A DNA stretch of 64,000 bases from Bacteroides sp. CAG:1076 (GCA_000436795.1 HF993255.1:4207-68206), one strand, 5' to 3'. Numbered from the stretch's first letter, positions 42,201-51,094 are shown. The notes: a model not told the origin generated them from the letters alone. Numbers and translations are program-made.

Positions 42201-43252
42201 TAATAGATAAAGGCATACCCATAAAAAACGTTTATTATATGCTCACTTATGCTTTCAAGGAATTGAAACATAATAATTATGAGAATATAATGGGGGAAGA
42301 GTTTGAGGATATTTACGACTTGTTCGCGGAAATCCTTTACTTGGGCATTACTTGTTTGTTGAAGCAAGGGCTTCATCGCCAGTATATCACGCAGGAAGAT
42401 GAACTTCATACCTTGCGAGGTAAACTGTCTATCCAACGCACCCTCAAGAAGCGTATGTCAAGAGATACTCATTTGGTATGTGAGTTTGATACGTTTTCAG
42501 AGAACAATGTGTTCAACCAGATCTTAAAATCGTGTGTGTTCTTGTTACTCAGGCATTCCGACGTGTCGTCTACGAGAAAAACGAAGCTGAGAAAACTGAT
42601 GATTTATTTCGAAGCTGTGGATGAAATACCTTCTTCATCTATACGGTGGAATATGCTACGCTACGATAGGAATTTACGTACTTATCAAATGCTTCATAGT
42701 ATATGTTATTTTCTGTTACAGAGCCGGCTACTTACAACGGACGACGGCAATGTGAAAATGGAATGTTTTTCTGATGAACATATGAATCTGCTTTTTCAGC
42801 GTTTTGTGATGGAGTTTTATAAAAGGAAACATCCAGAGTATAAACCTAGGGCTAAACAAATCAAGTGGGACATGGATGTGGATGAAAATGTGTCTGTGGC
42901 AATGCTCCCGATTATGCAGACAGACATCACACTTACCGTAGGTCAAAGGACATTGATTATTGATGCAAAGTATTATGGCCGGACGGTGCAGGAAAATTTA
43001 GGTAAATTCACCATACATTCTTCCAATCTTTATCAGATACATGCATACGTCACAAATGAGGATAGGTATCACACCGGATTGGTGGATGGATTACTGCTAT
43101 ATGCGAGAACCTCAAGCGATATTCAACCTGATATGCACTTTATCAATCATGATGGCAATATATTTATGGCAAAAACATTGGATTTGTGCCAGGATTTCAA
43201 GAAAATAGAAGAACAACTTGAAAAAATACCTGATTACCCGTTAGGTAGTTAA
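42197..43252 (+). CDS. mcrC: McrC-like nuclease subunit
   Basis: A 351-aa partner of the EVE-McrB GTPase. The start IPIKNVYYMLTYAF and the ELHTLRGKLSIQRTL segment near 76 are typical of McrC. The PD-(D/E)XK nuclease is at the C-terminus: DITLTVGQRTLIIDAKYYGR near 246 gives the D-x(n)-DxK core. McrC stimulates McrB GTP hydrolysis and cuts DNA that contains modified cytosine. Translational coupling to mcrB (ATGA overlap). Confidence 0.93.
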   Translation: MIIDKGIPIKNVYYMLTYAFKELKHNNYENIMGEEFEDIYDLFAEILYLGITCLLKQGLHRQYITQEDELHTLRGKLSIQRTLKKRMSRDTHLVCEFDTFSENNVFNQILKSCVFLLLRHSDVSSTRKTKLRKLMIYFEAVDEIPSSSIRWNMLRYDRNLRTYQMLHSICYFLLQSRLLTTDDGNVKMECFSDEHMNLLFQRFVMEFYKRKHPEYKPRAKQIKWDMDVDENVSVAMLPIMQTDITLTVGQRTLIIDAKYYGRTVQENLGKFTIHSSNLYQIHAYVTNEDRYHTGLVDGLLLYARTSSDIQPDMHFINHDGNIFMAKTLDLCQDFKKIEEQLEKIPDYPLGS

Positions 43253-43407
43253 ACGTGTCGTCCAGCATTAAGTCGAATGAGAAAGGCCTGTCTGGAAAAT
43301 CTGGGAAACAATGTCTCGTTTGCTTGAAATCATCTTCCTACGATAAATGACAAAGACGCTTCAAAATTCTTCAAAACCGATTTTTTGTAAAAGACAAAGA
43401 GAGATAT

Positions 43408-44022
43408 ATGAAAGTTTGATTGATTAACGGAAGTCCTCACAGAGAGGAAAATACATTTATCGCCTTGTCGGAAGTGGCAAAGGCATTAGAGGCTAATGGA
43501 GAGGAAGCAGAAATTGTGTCTATCGGGACTAAAGCGGTGCAGGGTTGCATTGCCTGTGGTCGCTGTAGAGAACTGGGACGGTGTGTGTTCAAGGATGAAT
43601 TATATAACAAGATTAGGGAGAAACTGGGAACGGCAGATGGCATCGTTATCGGATCACCGGTATATTATGCAGGCTCTAACGGTTCGCTTTGCGCCTTGCT
43701 CGACCGCTTGTTTTATTCGGCCGGAAATCTGCTTGCCTATAAGCCTGCTGCTTCAGTAGCTGTATGTCGCCGCGGGGGTGCCAGTGCTACATTCGACCGC
43801 CTGAACAAGTATTTTACTATCAACAATATGCCTGTTGTATCATCACAATATTGGAACAGTGTGCATGGAAGATTGCCTGGTGAAGCTACTCAGGATATAG
43901 AGGGTTTGCAGACCATGCGTACGTTAGGAAGAAACATGGCGTGGCTGCTGAAGAATTTGAAACAAGGTGGGGAACCTATACCTCCAAGTGAGCCGTGGGA
44001 TCCGACTCATTTCATCCGTTAA
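43408..44022 (+). pseudogene. NADPH-dependent FMN reductase gene with in-frame stop at codon 4
   Basis: The expected opening MKVLLINGSPH is present as ATG AAA GTT TGA TTG ATT AAC, so codon 4 is a stop where a Leu is expected. The rest is an intact 200-aa flavodoxin-fold protein (VQGCIACGRCRELGRCVFKDE, GIVIGSPVYYAGSNGSLCALLDRLFYS, VCRRGGASATFDRLNKYF). Reinitiation at the TTG right after the stop (43420) would lose only 4 residues. Otherwise it is a fresh pseudogene or a sequencing error. Confidence 0.82.
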
Positions 44023-44129
44023 TAGTATAAGGTTGCAAAAAGGATTTGTTCCAGTATAATGGCATTACGGGACTGTTTTTAGCCAATATAGTTGAATGAA
44101 TTCTTTTCCTTTTATTTCGTAAACATCCA

Positions 44130-44291
44130 TTATAGGTCTTTCAGCTTCTCTACCAGCAGATGGGCATGTAGGATAGACTTCTCTTTCATCTGTGCAAGTT
44201 TTGTTTCATTTTGACGGTTGGCATACGAAAGTCCTCCGCTATATACATAGCCGCACCATTTTTGTCGGGATAGTGTCAGATTGGGTTTCTT
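44130..44291 (-). pseudogene. Decayed gene fragment 1
   Basis: Reads QKWCGYVYSGGLSYANRQN, then MKEKSILHAHLLVEKLKDL and a stop at 44130-44132. Bounded upstream by TGA at 44292. No family recognised. Confidence 0.4.
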
Positions 44292-44308
44292 TCAACGAAC
44301 ATTTTACT

Positions 44309-44480
44309 TCATCGAGTTATATTGGGAGGGTACTTATTCTTGTTTAAAATCATGTCTTTTCTCATCCCAATACAAATTCCTTGCATAAAATATTTGTCGT
44401 CCAATAAATCTCCATAACTTTGAGCGCTGAAGGAATAGCAACCATTTTTATTTCCTACTTTGAAAATTCTTAATTTTAAA
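44309..44480 (-). pseudogene. Decayed gene fragment 2
   Basis: Reads GCYSFSAQSYGDLLDDKYF, then GICIGMRKDMILNKNKYP to a stop at 44309-44311, in a different frame from fragment 1. Both may derive from one or two lost genes; I cannot name the family. Confidence 0.38.
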
Positions 44481-44534
44481 ATTTAGAAGAAGGAATCAGA
44501 ACTTGCATCAGTGAATTATCTAAATAAAAATCAT

Positions 44535-45515
44535 ATGAATAAAATTTATTTCAACAAAGAGAAAAACATCCGTTTATGGTATATAGTTACCCTTTTACTA
44601 TGTGTGCTGTTTTCGGGATGTGACAAGATGGAGGCACAGGAGTATATTCCTCAGGCACCTGACTATTCTGATTCAACTTTCTGGTATACAGAAGAAAATG
44701 ATAAGACGGGAAAAAATGCCGACGTGTTTTATATTGTATCTACTTGGGAAAAAGATTGGAAGGACGAGAATGGAACAATAGTTCATTATGCGGATGTTTA
44801 TAAAAAGAAACACCGTGATGATATGACAAAAGAGATTTCGGCTATAGCTGCTTATATGGGTAAGGATAATAATTTTTATTCTCCTTTTTATCGGCATATA
44901 ACAATTCAAGTGTGGGCTACGCGCGATGAAGACATTATCAACAAACGTTTTGCTATTGCCTTTGAAGATATCCGTAACGCATTCGAAACCTTTTTGAAGA
45001 ACCGTCCGAAGAATCGTCCGTTTGTACTGGCCGGATTCAGTCAGGGTGGCAAGGCGGTTGTCGAACTGTTGAAGATAATGCCTAAGGACGTATACCAACA
45101 GATGGTGGCTGCTTATGTACTGGGTTACAAGGTTACACCTGACGATACGTTGGCTTCTACCAATATTAAGGCTGCCCAGGGCCCCGACGACATTGGTGTA
45201 ACGATATGTTATAATTCTGTCAGCGATGTGAAGTATATTCAGCCTGTGGTAGCTGCTCCATGTGCCTTCTGTATCAACCCAGTGAACTGGCGTACGGATG
45301 ATGTACCGGCTACCTTGCACGACACGATTACGGTGAGTGTAGCACAAAAGGAAAAGGTGCTGGTGGTGAAAGGATACAGTGGTAGTGAATATTCTCCGAT
45401 TATGGGCTTCCTTAATGTAGGTGATTTTCATAGCGCTGAGCCGTGGCTGTATAAGGAATGTCTTGAAGAGAATATCAAGAATCGTATCGAGATTTTCAAG
45501 AAAACACGGTTTTAA
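44535..45515 (+). CDS. DUF3089-like alpha/beta hydrolase lipoprotein
   Basis: A 326-aa exported lipoprotein with signal LWYIVTLLLCVLFSGC (lipobox Cys about 29). The alpha/beta fold has NADVFYIVSTWEKDW, VWATRDEDIINKRFAIAFEDIRNAF and the nucleophile Ser in LAGFSQGGKAVVELL, as in DUF3089. It is probably an envelope esterase; the substrate is unknown. ATG at 44535 gives a normal signal peptide; the GTG at 44511 would add eight polar residues. Confidence 0.85.
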   Translation: MNKIYFNKEKNIRLWYIVTLLLCVLFSGCDKMEAQEYIPQAPDYSDSTFWYTEENDKTGKNADVFYIVSTWEKDWKDENGTIVHYADVYKKKHRDDMTKEISAIAAYMGKDNNFYSPFYRHITIQVWATRDEDIINKRFAIAFEDIRNAFETFLKNRPKNRPFVLAGFSQGGKAVVELLKIMPKDVYQQMVAAYVLGYKVTPDDTLASTNIKAAQGPDDIGVTICYNSVSDVKYIQPVVAAPCAFCINPVNWRTDDVPATLHDTITVSVAQKEKVLVVKGYSGSEYSPIMGFLNVGDFHSAEPWLYKECLEENIKNRIEIFKKTRF

Positions 45516-45526
45516 GAAAAACAAGG

Positions 45527-45564
45527 TGATGAGCCAGCGGCTTTCGGGAGCTGTTGGCTCATCA
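45527..45564 (+). terminator. Hairpin after the DUF3089-like gene
   Basis: TGATGAGCCA (45527-45536) pairs with TGGCTCATCA (45555-45564), with partly paired inner bases. T-poor on the 3' side, so the strength as a terminator is uncertain. Confidence 0.6.
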
Positions 45565-45783
45565 TATTATGAGGTGTTATAAGATAGTAGTTTGCAAACA
45601 GCAGTGGAATCGTTAGATGTCGATAGTGATACCAATCTGCCTTTATGCTTTATATAGGTTTATCCATATCATCTTTAGAAATTATAGGCTATCTTTAGTG
45701 TAAGTTTCGAAAATCGCAAATTTGTGTGCATATTTCCAATGCTTACACTATTGGTACTTTCTTTTGAATATCCTTAATTTTTG

Positions 45784-48159
45784 CTATATATTTCTATTAG
45801 GCTGTAAAATACCGATGAACTCTCCAATAATTCGAAATTCGTCTGCATGCTCTTCTTCAATGACTATGGGAGAATAATCGGAATTTTTAGGTTGGAGAAC
45901 AATTTCTTCATGAGCCCAGTTTCCTTCTGCATCAAATGATTTCTTGCTGGTATATGTCTTGATGGAGTAACTGCCAGTATAGTCTGGATCATAGTAATTA
46001 TGGTGTTCGGCAAGTACAATTTTTCCTTGTCGGCTACCTGCTGGATTGGCTCTAAATACGCAATAATCTCCATCGTGAATGACTGGTTCCATGGAATGTC
46101 CCACAGCTTGTACGATAAACATATTTCGGTTAAGCTTTCCCATACTTTCTACTTTCATCCAACCGCTTTCATCTACCATTTCTCCTTCTCCAAAATAACC
46201 GCATGCTGCTCGTATGGAATACAGGGGGAGGAAATCGATGTATTTTACTTCATCGTTCACTTCTGGCTCAATTCTTAGTTCAGGGATAGATTCGTCGTGT
46301 TGAGGCTCTAACTGAGCTGCAAGATATTCAGTCAATGGCTTGTCACAACAATAAACATAGCACCCTTTCATTCCTCGGGTAAGTAAAGTACGATATGTGT
46401 TTTTTATAATCTCATCAGCATCTTGAAGAGCTTTGATTTTATTGTGTGCAATGAGTGACTTAAATCCTTTGACAGATTGATCATTATTAGAACGTTGAGT
46501 GACATCTGTAATGATTTGTCCGTTCTCATAACGCATATCCGGCCCGATAATGACACCTACATAATCCAGTTCCAAACCCTGACATGTGTGTATGCAACCT
46601 ATTTCTTCGATGGATTTGTTACCTATAATCCATAAATTTTTGTCAGCGTTTAGATTCCAGCGTTTCTTAAAATGGAATTCAGATAGAATGATATCGTAGG
46701 CATTAGGATTTTTCTTGCTATTCCAATCCCAGCAATATCCAGCTACTACGCGTGCTTTGTTATTAATTTGATTCTTTTCTTTAATCGTTTCAAACAGTTG
46801 GTTTGGATCAGAAAAGATTCGAAAATCATAATCATCAGCTGCTAATCGAATATTAGCTGTTTGTCTGATTTGTAAAGTATTGTCGATCCAACTTAAATAA
46901 CCGTCTGAACCATTGCATCGGAATTGAGAGTTTAGCTTAGCAGTGTGTACTACAGCGCCACAAGATTCTGCAAATTTTTGTATGGTAGCTTTGGAGCCTA
47001 TATCTTTGATATGTACTCTTTGTCGATCATCTACAAAGAATACAGAAAAGTGGGATGCTTGTATGATTTCAATAATCTGATTCTCTCCTAAATTACTATA
47101 TAGTCCACTTCTCATATTCAGTCTGTGAGCCTCGTCAACAATTAGTGCTCCAAAAGTATTTTGTGGAGTATCAATGAAACTGCCACTGCCTACAAACAAA
47201 TTGTTGATATAGCTTTTCTTGAAACTTCCTAATAGTTTGGCTGTGTATACATCTCGTGGTGCCGCATTTTTTGATACATATTGTGCAACAATTCCTTCTT
47301 TTGTTAATTGAGCCAAAAGATTTACTGCTACGACACTTTTCCCCGTACCTGGACCACCTTCTACGATAAGAACTTGTTTGGGCCCTTTTGCTGCTTCTCG
47401 TGCTAAATTTAATGCAGTTTCGTATACGACTTTTTGATCATCCAACAATACAAACTCTCTGTTTCCATGTAACATAGAGTTCAATGCATCTGCCAGTTGT
47501 TTGGATGGGCGTAGTCTTCCATTATCGATGAGCCATACAATATCTTCCTTAGAACCGTATTTAATGTGTCTTTTTATAAATTCTTGCAGTTTTCTAGCAT
47601 CCGATTTTAGAAATAGAGGAGCTTTTATTATGTATTCTGTATAACATTCATTAGAAATAATATGATCTTCCTGATAATTATGTAAGAATGCACAAGGCAG
47701 GAGTTGTATGTTCTGTTCGCGTACAGTTTCATTATAATTTTGAAGCATGTAAGCATACGACCAAGCTTGATAGGAAGGATGTGCCGTTTCACTTTCACCA
47801 TGCTGAAAACGTGTCTGTATAATACCGGATTTTGAGGATAGTTTTGCTTGTTCCCATTGTTTCAATTCAATAATAACAATGTTAGAACGTTGATTATCGT
47901 CTACTCCGGAAATAATAAAATCGATTCTTTTAGATGTTAGGGGAATTTGATATTCGATAGCAATTGTTGAATTATCTGGAATATCTGATGTATTGATTAC
48001 TTTATACATATGCATCATGGAATTTTTCCATGATAGCTTTTCATTAGGTGAAGTGTGTCTTCCCAAATGAATTAAGAAGGCGTGATCAATGTCATCAGCG
48101 ATGGTACCATTGAAGACATCATTGATGAATCCCTTTTTACTGGCGTGATATACAATCAT
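45784..48159 (-). CDS. PD-(D/E)XK nuclease / DUF2075 helicase-like ATPase / S24 peptidase fusion
   Basis: A 791-aa three-part protein. N-terminus: PD-(D/E)XK-like nuclease with Asp 80 (RIDFIIS) and Glu 98-Leu-Lys 100 (IVIIELKQWE). Middle: DUF2075 SF1-type ATPase with Walker A VEGGPGTGKSVVAV (268-275), Walker B VDEAHRLNM (342-346), FVDDRQRVH and THTCQGLELDYVGVIIG-like motif (about 515). C-terminus: LexA/UmuD-type peptidase S24 with Ser 689 in VGHSMEPVIHDGD and a candidate Lys 734 in SYSIKTYT. It overlaps the MazG-like gene by 4 bp. Probably a defence or damage-response effector; function inferred. Confidence 0.85.
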   Translation of the reverse strand: MIVYHASKKGFINDVFNGTIADDIDHAFLIHLGRHTSPNEKLSWKNSMMHMYKVINTSDIPDNSTIAIEYQIPLTSKRIDFIISGVDDNQRSNIVIIELKQWEQAKLSSKSGIIQTRFQHGESETAHPSYQAWSYAYMLQNYNETVREQNIQLLPCAFLHNYQEDHIISNECYTEYIIKAPLFLKSDARKLQEFIKRHIKYGSKEDIVWLIDNGRLRPSKQLADALNSMLHGNREFVLLDDQKVVYETALNLAREAAKGPKQVLIVEGGPGTGKSVVAVNLLAQLTKEGIVAQYVSKNAAPRDVYTAKLLGSFKKSYINNLFVGSGSFIDTPQNTFGALIVDEAHRLNMRSGLYSNLGENQIIEIIQASHFSVFFVDDRQRVHIKDIGSKATIQKFAESCGAVVHTAKLNSQFRCNGSDGYLSWIDNTLQIRQTANIRLAADDYDFRIFSDPNQLFETIKEKNQINNKARVVAGYCWDWNSKKNPNAYDIILSEFHFKKRWNLNADKNLWIIGNKSIEEIGCIHTCQGLELDYVGVIIGPDMRYENGQIITDVTQRSNNDQSVKGFKSLIAHNKIKALQDADEIIKNTYRTLLTRGMKGCYVYCCDKPLTEYLAAQLEPQHDESIPELRIEPEVNDEVKYIDFLPLYSIRAACGYFGEGEMVDESGWMKVESMGKLNRNMFIVQAVGHSMEPVIHDGDYCVFRANPAGSRQGKIVLAEHHNYYDPDYTGSYSIKTYTSKKSFDAEGNWAHEEIVLQPKNSDYSPIVIEEEHADEFRIIGEFIGILQPNRNI

Positions 48160-48497
48160 AGTTCAGTATATTTCTTGGCGTTGCCTTTGGATTTGTCAAT
48201 AGGATATTTTTCTGCGTTTTTAGCTAATTTCGATAATATAATTTCTTTGATGTCTAAATCGTATTTGTCAGCAATGAGAAATGCATAATTCATGATATCA
48301 GCCAATTCTTCTTTGATTTTATCCACATTAACGTCTTCTGGTCGTTTCCATAAAAATGCCTCGTTTAATTCTGAAGCTTCAATGGATAAAGCTAATGCAA
48401 GATCTTTTCCATTGTGGAACTGATCCCAGTCTCTGTCTTTAGTGAATTGGATAATCCGTTCCATTATTTCTTTTATATCTGAATTTTTTGATGTCAT
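48156..48497 (-). CDS. MazG-like nucleotide pyrophosphohydrolase
   Basis: A 113-aa all-alpha NTP-PPase. The metal-binding motifs are SIEASELNEAFLW (ExxE-like, near residue 38) and EELADIMNYAFLIAD (ExxD, near 63). It resembles dCTP/house-cleaning pyrophosphatases. It is first in the operon and its stop overlaps the start of the nuclease-helicase-S24 gene, so they are coupled. It may modulate nucleotide pools or signal nucleotides during infection; this is inference. Confidence 0.88.
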   Translation of the reverse strand: MTSKNSDIKEIMERIIQFTKDRDWDQFHNGKDLALALSIEASELNEAFLWKRPEDVNVDKIKEELADIMNYAFLIADKYDLDIKEIILSKLAKNAEKYPIDKSKGNAKKYTEL

Positions 48498-48524
48498 TAT
48501 ATCTGTCTTTTTTATGAATTAAGA

Positions 48525-48555
48525 CAAAGATAAATCTACTTTGTTGAATATCAAA
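48525..48555 (-). promoter_or_regulatory. Promoter of the MazG / nuclease-helicase-S24 operon
   Basis: On the minus strand TTTG (plus 48552-48555), 19 bp, TATCTTTG (plus 48525-48532), a complete consensus. A further TACTTTG lies just upstream. Confidence 0.75.
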
Positions 48556-48649
48556 GTATGAAATAAATAAGTGTGGGAAAATCTGTTAAATCATAACTTT
48601 GCTGACACATTCTAAATTGTGATAAGAAATAGAATCTTTTTATTGTTAT

Positions 48650-50149
48650 TTATTTCCCGATGCAGAAATGCTTGAATATATTCCCCAGCACCTCATCATT
48701 AGTGATTTCCCCGCCCACGATCTCAGCCAGGTGGAAGAGACATTCACGTAAATCCTGGCTCACCAGATCACCGGAAAGATGCATAGCCAGACCGTCTTGT
48801 ACCCGATGAATAGATTCCAGTGCACGGCTCAATGCTTCATAGTGACGGATATTGCTTACCACCACATCATTTTGTGAAAGGTCAGGTAAGGCTGCAAAAT
48901 CTACCAATTGCTTCTGAAGTTGAGAAATACCCTCTTTTTGTTTAGCAGAAAGAGAAATGACACAAGTATCTTCGGGCAGGTTTGGAAACATAGGATGGGC
49001 AGAGGAAGTCGACTCCAGACTCGTAACGTTGGGAGTACCAGCTTCCCGACTGGCTATATTCTGATTCATCGAATCATTGCTTTCAGAAGAATAAGCGTTA
49101 CCCGAAGGCAGGAGATCCGATTTATTTAGAACGATAACCAGATGCTTGCCCTCACATCGGGGAAGAATCTTTTCAGCCAGTTCACGATACTGTTCCTCAG
49201 CACAAGTTGCATCGATCACCCAAAGCACAATGTTTGCCTGCTCCAGTTTCTGAAAACTGCGTTCGATACCCAAGTTCTCGATGGTATCAGTCGTGTCACG
49301 GATTCCGGCTGTATCGATAAAGCGGAAGGTGACACCACCTAAATTCATCGTATCTTCGATGACATCGCGTGTCGTACCGTGGATATCGCTTACGATAGCT
49401 CGTTCTTCATTTAGTAACGCATTCAGCAAAGTCGATTTACCCGCATTGGTTTCTCCCACGATGGCAACTGGCACACCGTTCTTCAATGCGTTGCCGACAC
49501 TGAAGGTGTCGACCAGATGACTGATGACTTGTTCTATCTGACGGGCTATTTCTTCCAGTTCCGAACGGTCGGCAAACTCCAGTTCTTCGTGGTCACTGAA
49601 ATCCAGTTCCAGTTCCATGAGGGAAGTCAGGTGAAGCAGTTTTTCTCTTAAGGCAGACAGTTCGCGACTGAATCCTCCGCGCATTTGGTTCATAGCCATA
49701 CGGTGCGTAGCTGCAGAGGTAGAGGCTATCAGGTCGGCTACGGCTTCTGCCTGACTCAAGTCCATCTTGCCGTTTAGAAAAGCACGCTGGGTATATTCAC
49801 CCGGTCCGGCTGCGCGACATCCATTCTTAATAAGGAGTTGCATGACCTGTTGCAGGATGTAGGACGAGCCATGGCAGGATATCTCTACAGAGTCTTCACC
49901 GGTATAAGAATGAGGGGCACGGAAAAGGCTGACCAGCACTTCGTCTATTACTTCTCCTTCGGGCGAAAGAATGTGTCCGAATGTCAGCGTATACGGCTTA
50001 CGTTCTGCCAGTGGCTTGCCCGAGGCAGGAGTGAAAATTCGGTCGGTGATGGCAATAGCCTGAGTTCCCGAAACACGGATCGTGCCGATGGCTCCGCCTT
50101 GAGCGGTAGCAATGGCACAAATAGTATCTTCTGTTTGTTGTATATTCAC
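48650..50149 (-). CDS. mnmE: tRNA uridine-5-carboxymethylaminomethyl modification GTPase MnmE
   Basis: A 499-aa (GTG start) MnmE. The folate domain has DTICAIATAQGGAIGTIRVSG, the GTPase GETNAGKSTLLNALL (G1), DTAGIR (G3), NKSD (G4) and SLSAKQKEG (G5), and it ends in the C-terminal FCIGK with the catalytic Cys. A roughly 40-residue Ser/Asn-rich insert lies between G4 and G5. The upstream frame to 50176 is rejected because the promoter box TATCTTTG (plus 50176-50183) would overlap it. Confidence 0.95.
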   Translation of the reverse strand: MNIQQTEDTICAIATAQGGAIGTIRVSGTQAIAITDRIFTPASGKPLAERKPYTLTFGHILSPEGEVIDEVLVSLFRAPHSYTGEDSVEISCHGSSYILQQVMQLLIKNGCRAAGPGEYTQRAFLNGKMDLSQAEAVADLIASTSAATHRMAMNQMRGGFSRELSALREKLLHLTSLMELELDFSDHEELEFADRSELEEIARQIEQVISHLVDTFSVGNALKNGVPVAIVGETNAGKSTLLNALLNEERAIVSDIHGTTRDVIEDTMNLGGVTFRFIDTAGIRDTTDTIENLGIERSFQKLEQANIVLWVIDATCAEEQYRELAEKILPRCEGKHLVIVLNKSDLLPSGNAYSSESNDSMNQNIASREAGTPNVTSLESTSSAHPMFPNLPEDTCVISLSAKQKEGISQLQKQLVDFAALPDLSQNDVVVSNIRHYEALSRALESIHRVQDGLAMHLSGDLVSQDLRECLFHLAEIVGGEITNDEVLGNIFKHFCIGK

Positions 50150-50175
50150 GATATTTTCTTGCTTTTTAAATCGCA

Positions 50176-50183
50176 CAAAGATA
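50176..50183 (-). promoter_or_regulatory. -7 box of mnmE
   Basis: The minus strand has TATCTTTG, 26 bp before the GTG start at 50149. The -33 is unclear. Confidence 0.55.
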
Positions 50184-50222
50184 CGGCTTTTTCGGCTTAT
50201 TTCCGGAAAAGTTTGGACAATA

Positions 50223-50717
50223 TTATTGTGGGGAGTAAAGCTCCTGGATGAGGAGGCCGACTACTTTTTCGAGATAAATCCGGTCGGTTTCATCGAATGT
50301 ATTCAGCTGGTCGCTGTCGATGTCCAGCACACCTTTTACTTCTCCGTTGACGATTATCGGGACAACGATTTCCGAACGGGAGAGGGAACTGCATGCTATA
50401 TGTCCCGGAAACTGGTCTACGTCGGGTACGACCTGCGTCTGTGCTTCCGACCAGGCGGTACCGCATACCCCACGTCCTTTTTTGATACGATAGCAGGCTA
50501 CACTTCCCTGAAACGGTCCCAGATGAAGTTCGCCGCTGTGTACCAGATAAAAGCCCACCCAGAAAAAGTCGAATGCTTCCTTTAGTGCGGCACATGTATT
50601 GGCCAGTACACTGATTTCGTTCTTTTCTCCTTCTATGAGTGGAGCGAATTGTGTAAGAAATGTTTGATAACGTTCTGCTTTGTTTAGTTTATTGTCTTGT
50701 TTGAAACTTGCTTCCAT
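50223..50717 (-). CDS. Free methionine-(R)-sulfoxide reductase (GAF domain)
   Basis: A 164-aa GAF-fold enzyme that reduces free Met-R-sulfoxide with thioredoxin. Conserved Cys are in VACYRIKKGRGVCGTAWSE and GHIACSSLSRSEIVVPI, and the active-site region is followed by GVLDIDSDQLNTFD. The ATG at 50717 (MEASFKQ) fits the family; the longer frame from 50777 does not. It lies 47 bp upstream of the mnmE promoter region. Confidence 0.93.
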   Translation of the reverse strand: MEASFKQDNKLNKAERYQTFLTQFAPLIEGEKNEISVLANTCAALKEAFDFFWVGFYLVHSGELHLGPFQGSVACYRIKKGRGVCGTAWSEAQTQVVPDVDQFPGHIACSSLSRSEIVVPIIVNGEVKGVLDIDSDQLNTFDETDRIYLEKVVGLLIQELYSPQ

Positions 50718-51094
50718 AAAAATGATAATGTTCGTTTGAATGTTGCGGGGGTAGACAAGCTGTCCTTGTATAAGCATTAGAGTCTGATATTTTACGGCTA
50801 TCCCTCTTTTTTAATGATAGATTTTGTTTTCAGAAGTAACGTCTTTTACAGATTCTTCTGGTTAGAGCAAGAAAGTTTTCTTCTGTGTTATTTCTTTATT
50901 TATGGGGATGGTCGTTGTACCGCATTCGAATAAATCAGGCGATAGCTGAAGTTATTTCTGAACGATTGCCTGACAGTATATCATCGGACTCTTGATTTGA
51001 ATCTCCCGAAACGATTAATTGACGATACCTGAAGCCGTTCTTCCTGCAAGAAGATGGAAACGGTTTCAGGTATTTTGCTATGTGCTGATAACGA
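50718..51094. other. 377-bp intergenic region with long hairpin
   Basis: No gene is seen. At 51026-51074 ATACCTGAAGCCGTT pairs with AACGGTTTCAGGTAT (14 of 15 plus a wobble) with a smaller inner stem. It lies 20 bp past the udp stop and could end that transcript, though no U tract follows on the minus strand. Confidence 0.55.

Larger units (their letters stand above)
44023..44534. other. Region of minus-strand decayed coding sequence
   Basis: Two open pieces without start codons lie on the minus strand, 44130-44291 and 44309-44480, in different frames. Both show coding-like composition but lack an intact reading frame, and the function is unknown. Confidence 0.45.

Noticed and set aside
43417..43419. 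Selenocysteine at the TGA of codon 4
   Set aside because: No SECIS-like hairpin was seen just after the codon, the family has Leu there, and nothing else suggests Sec use.
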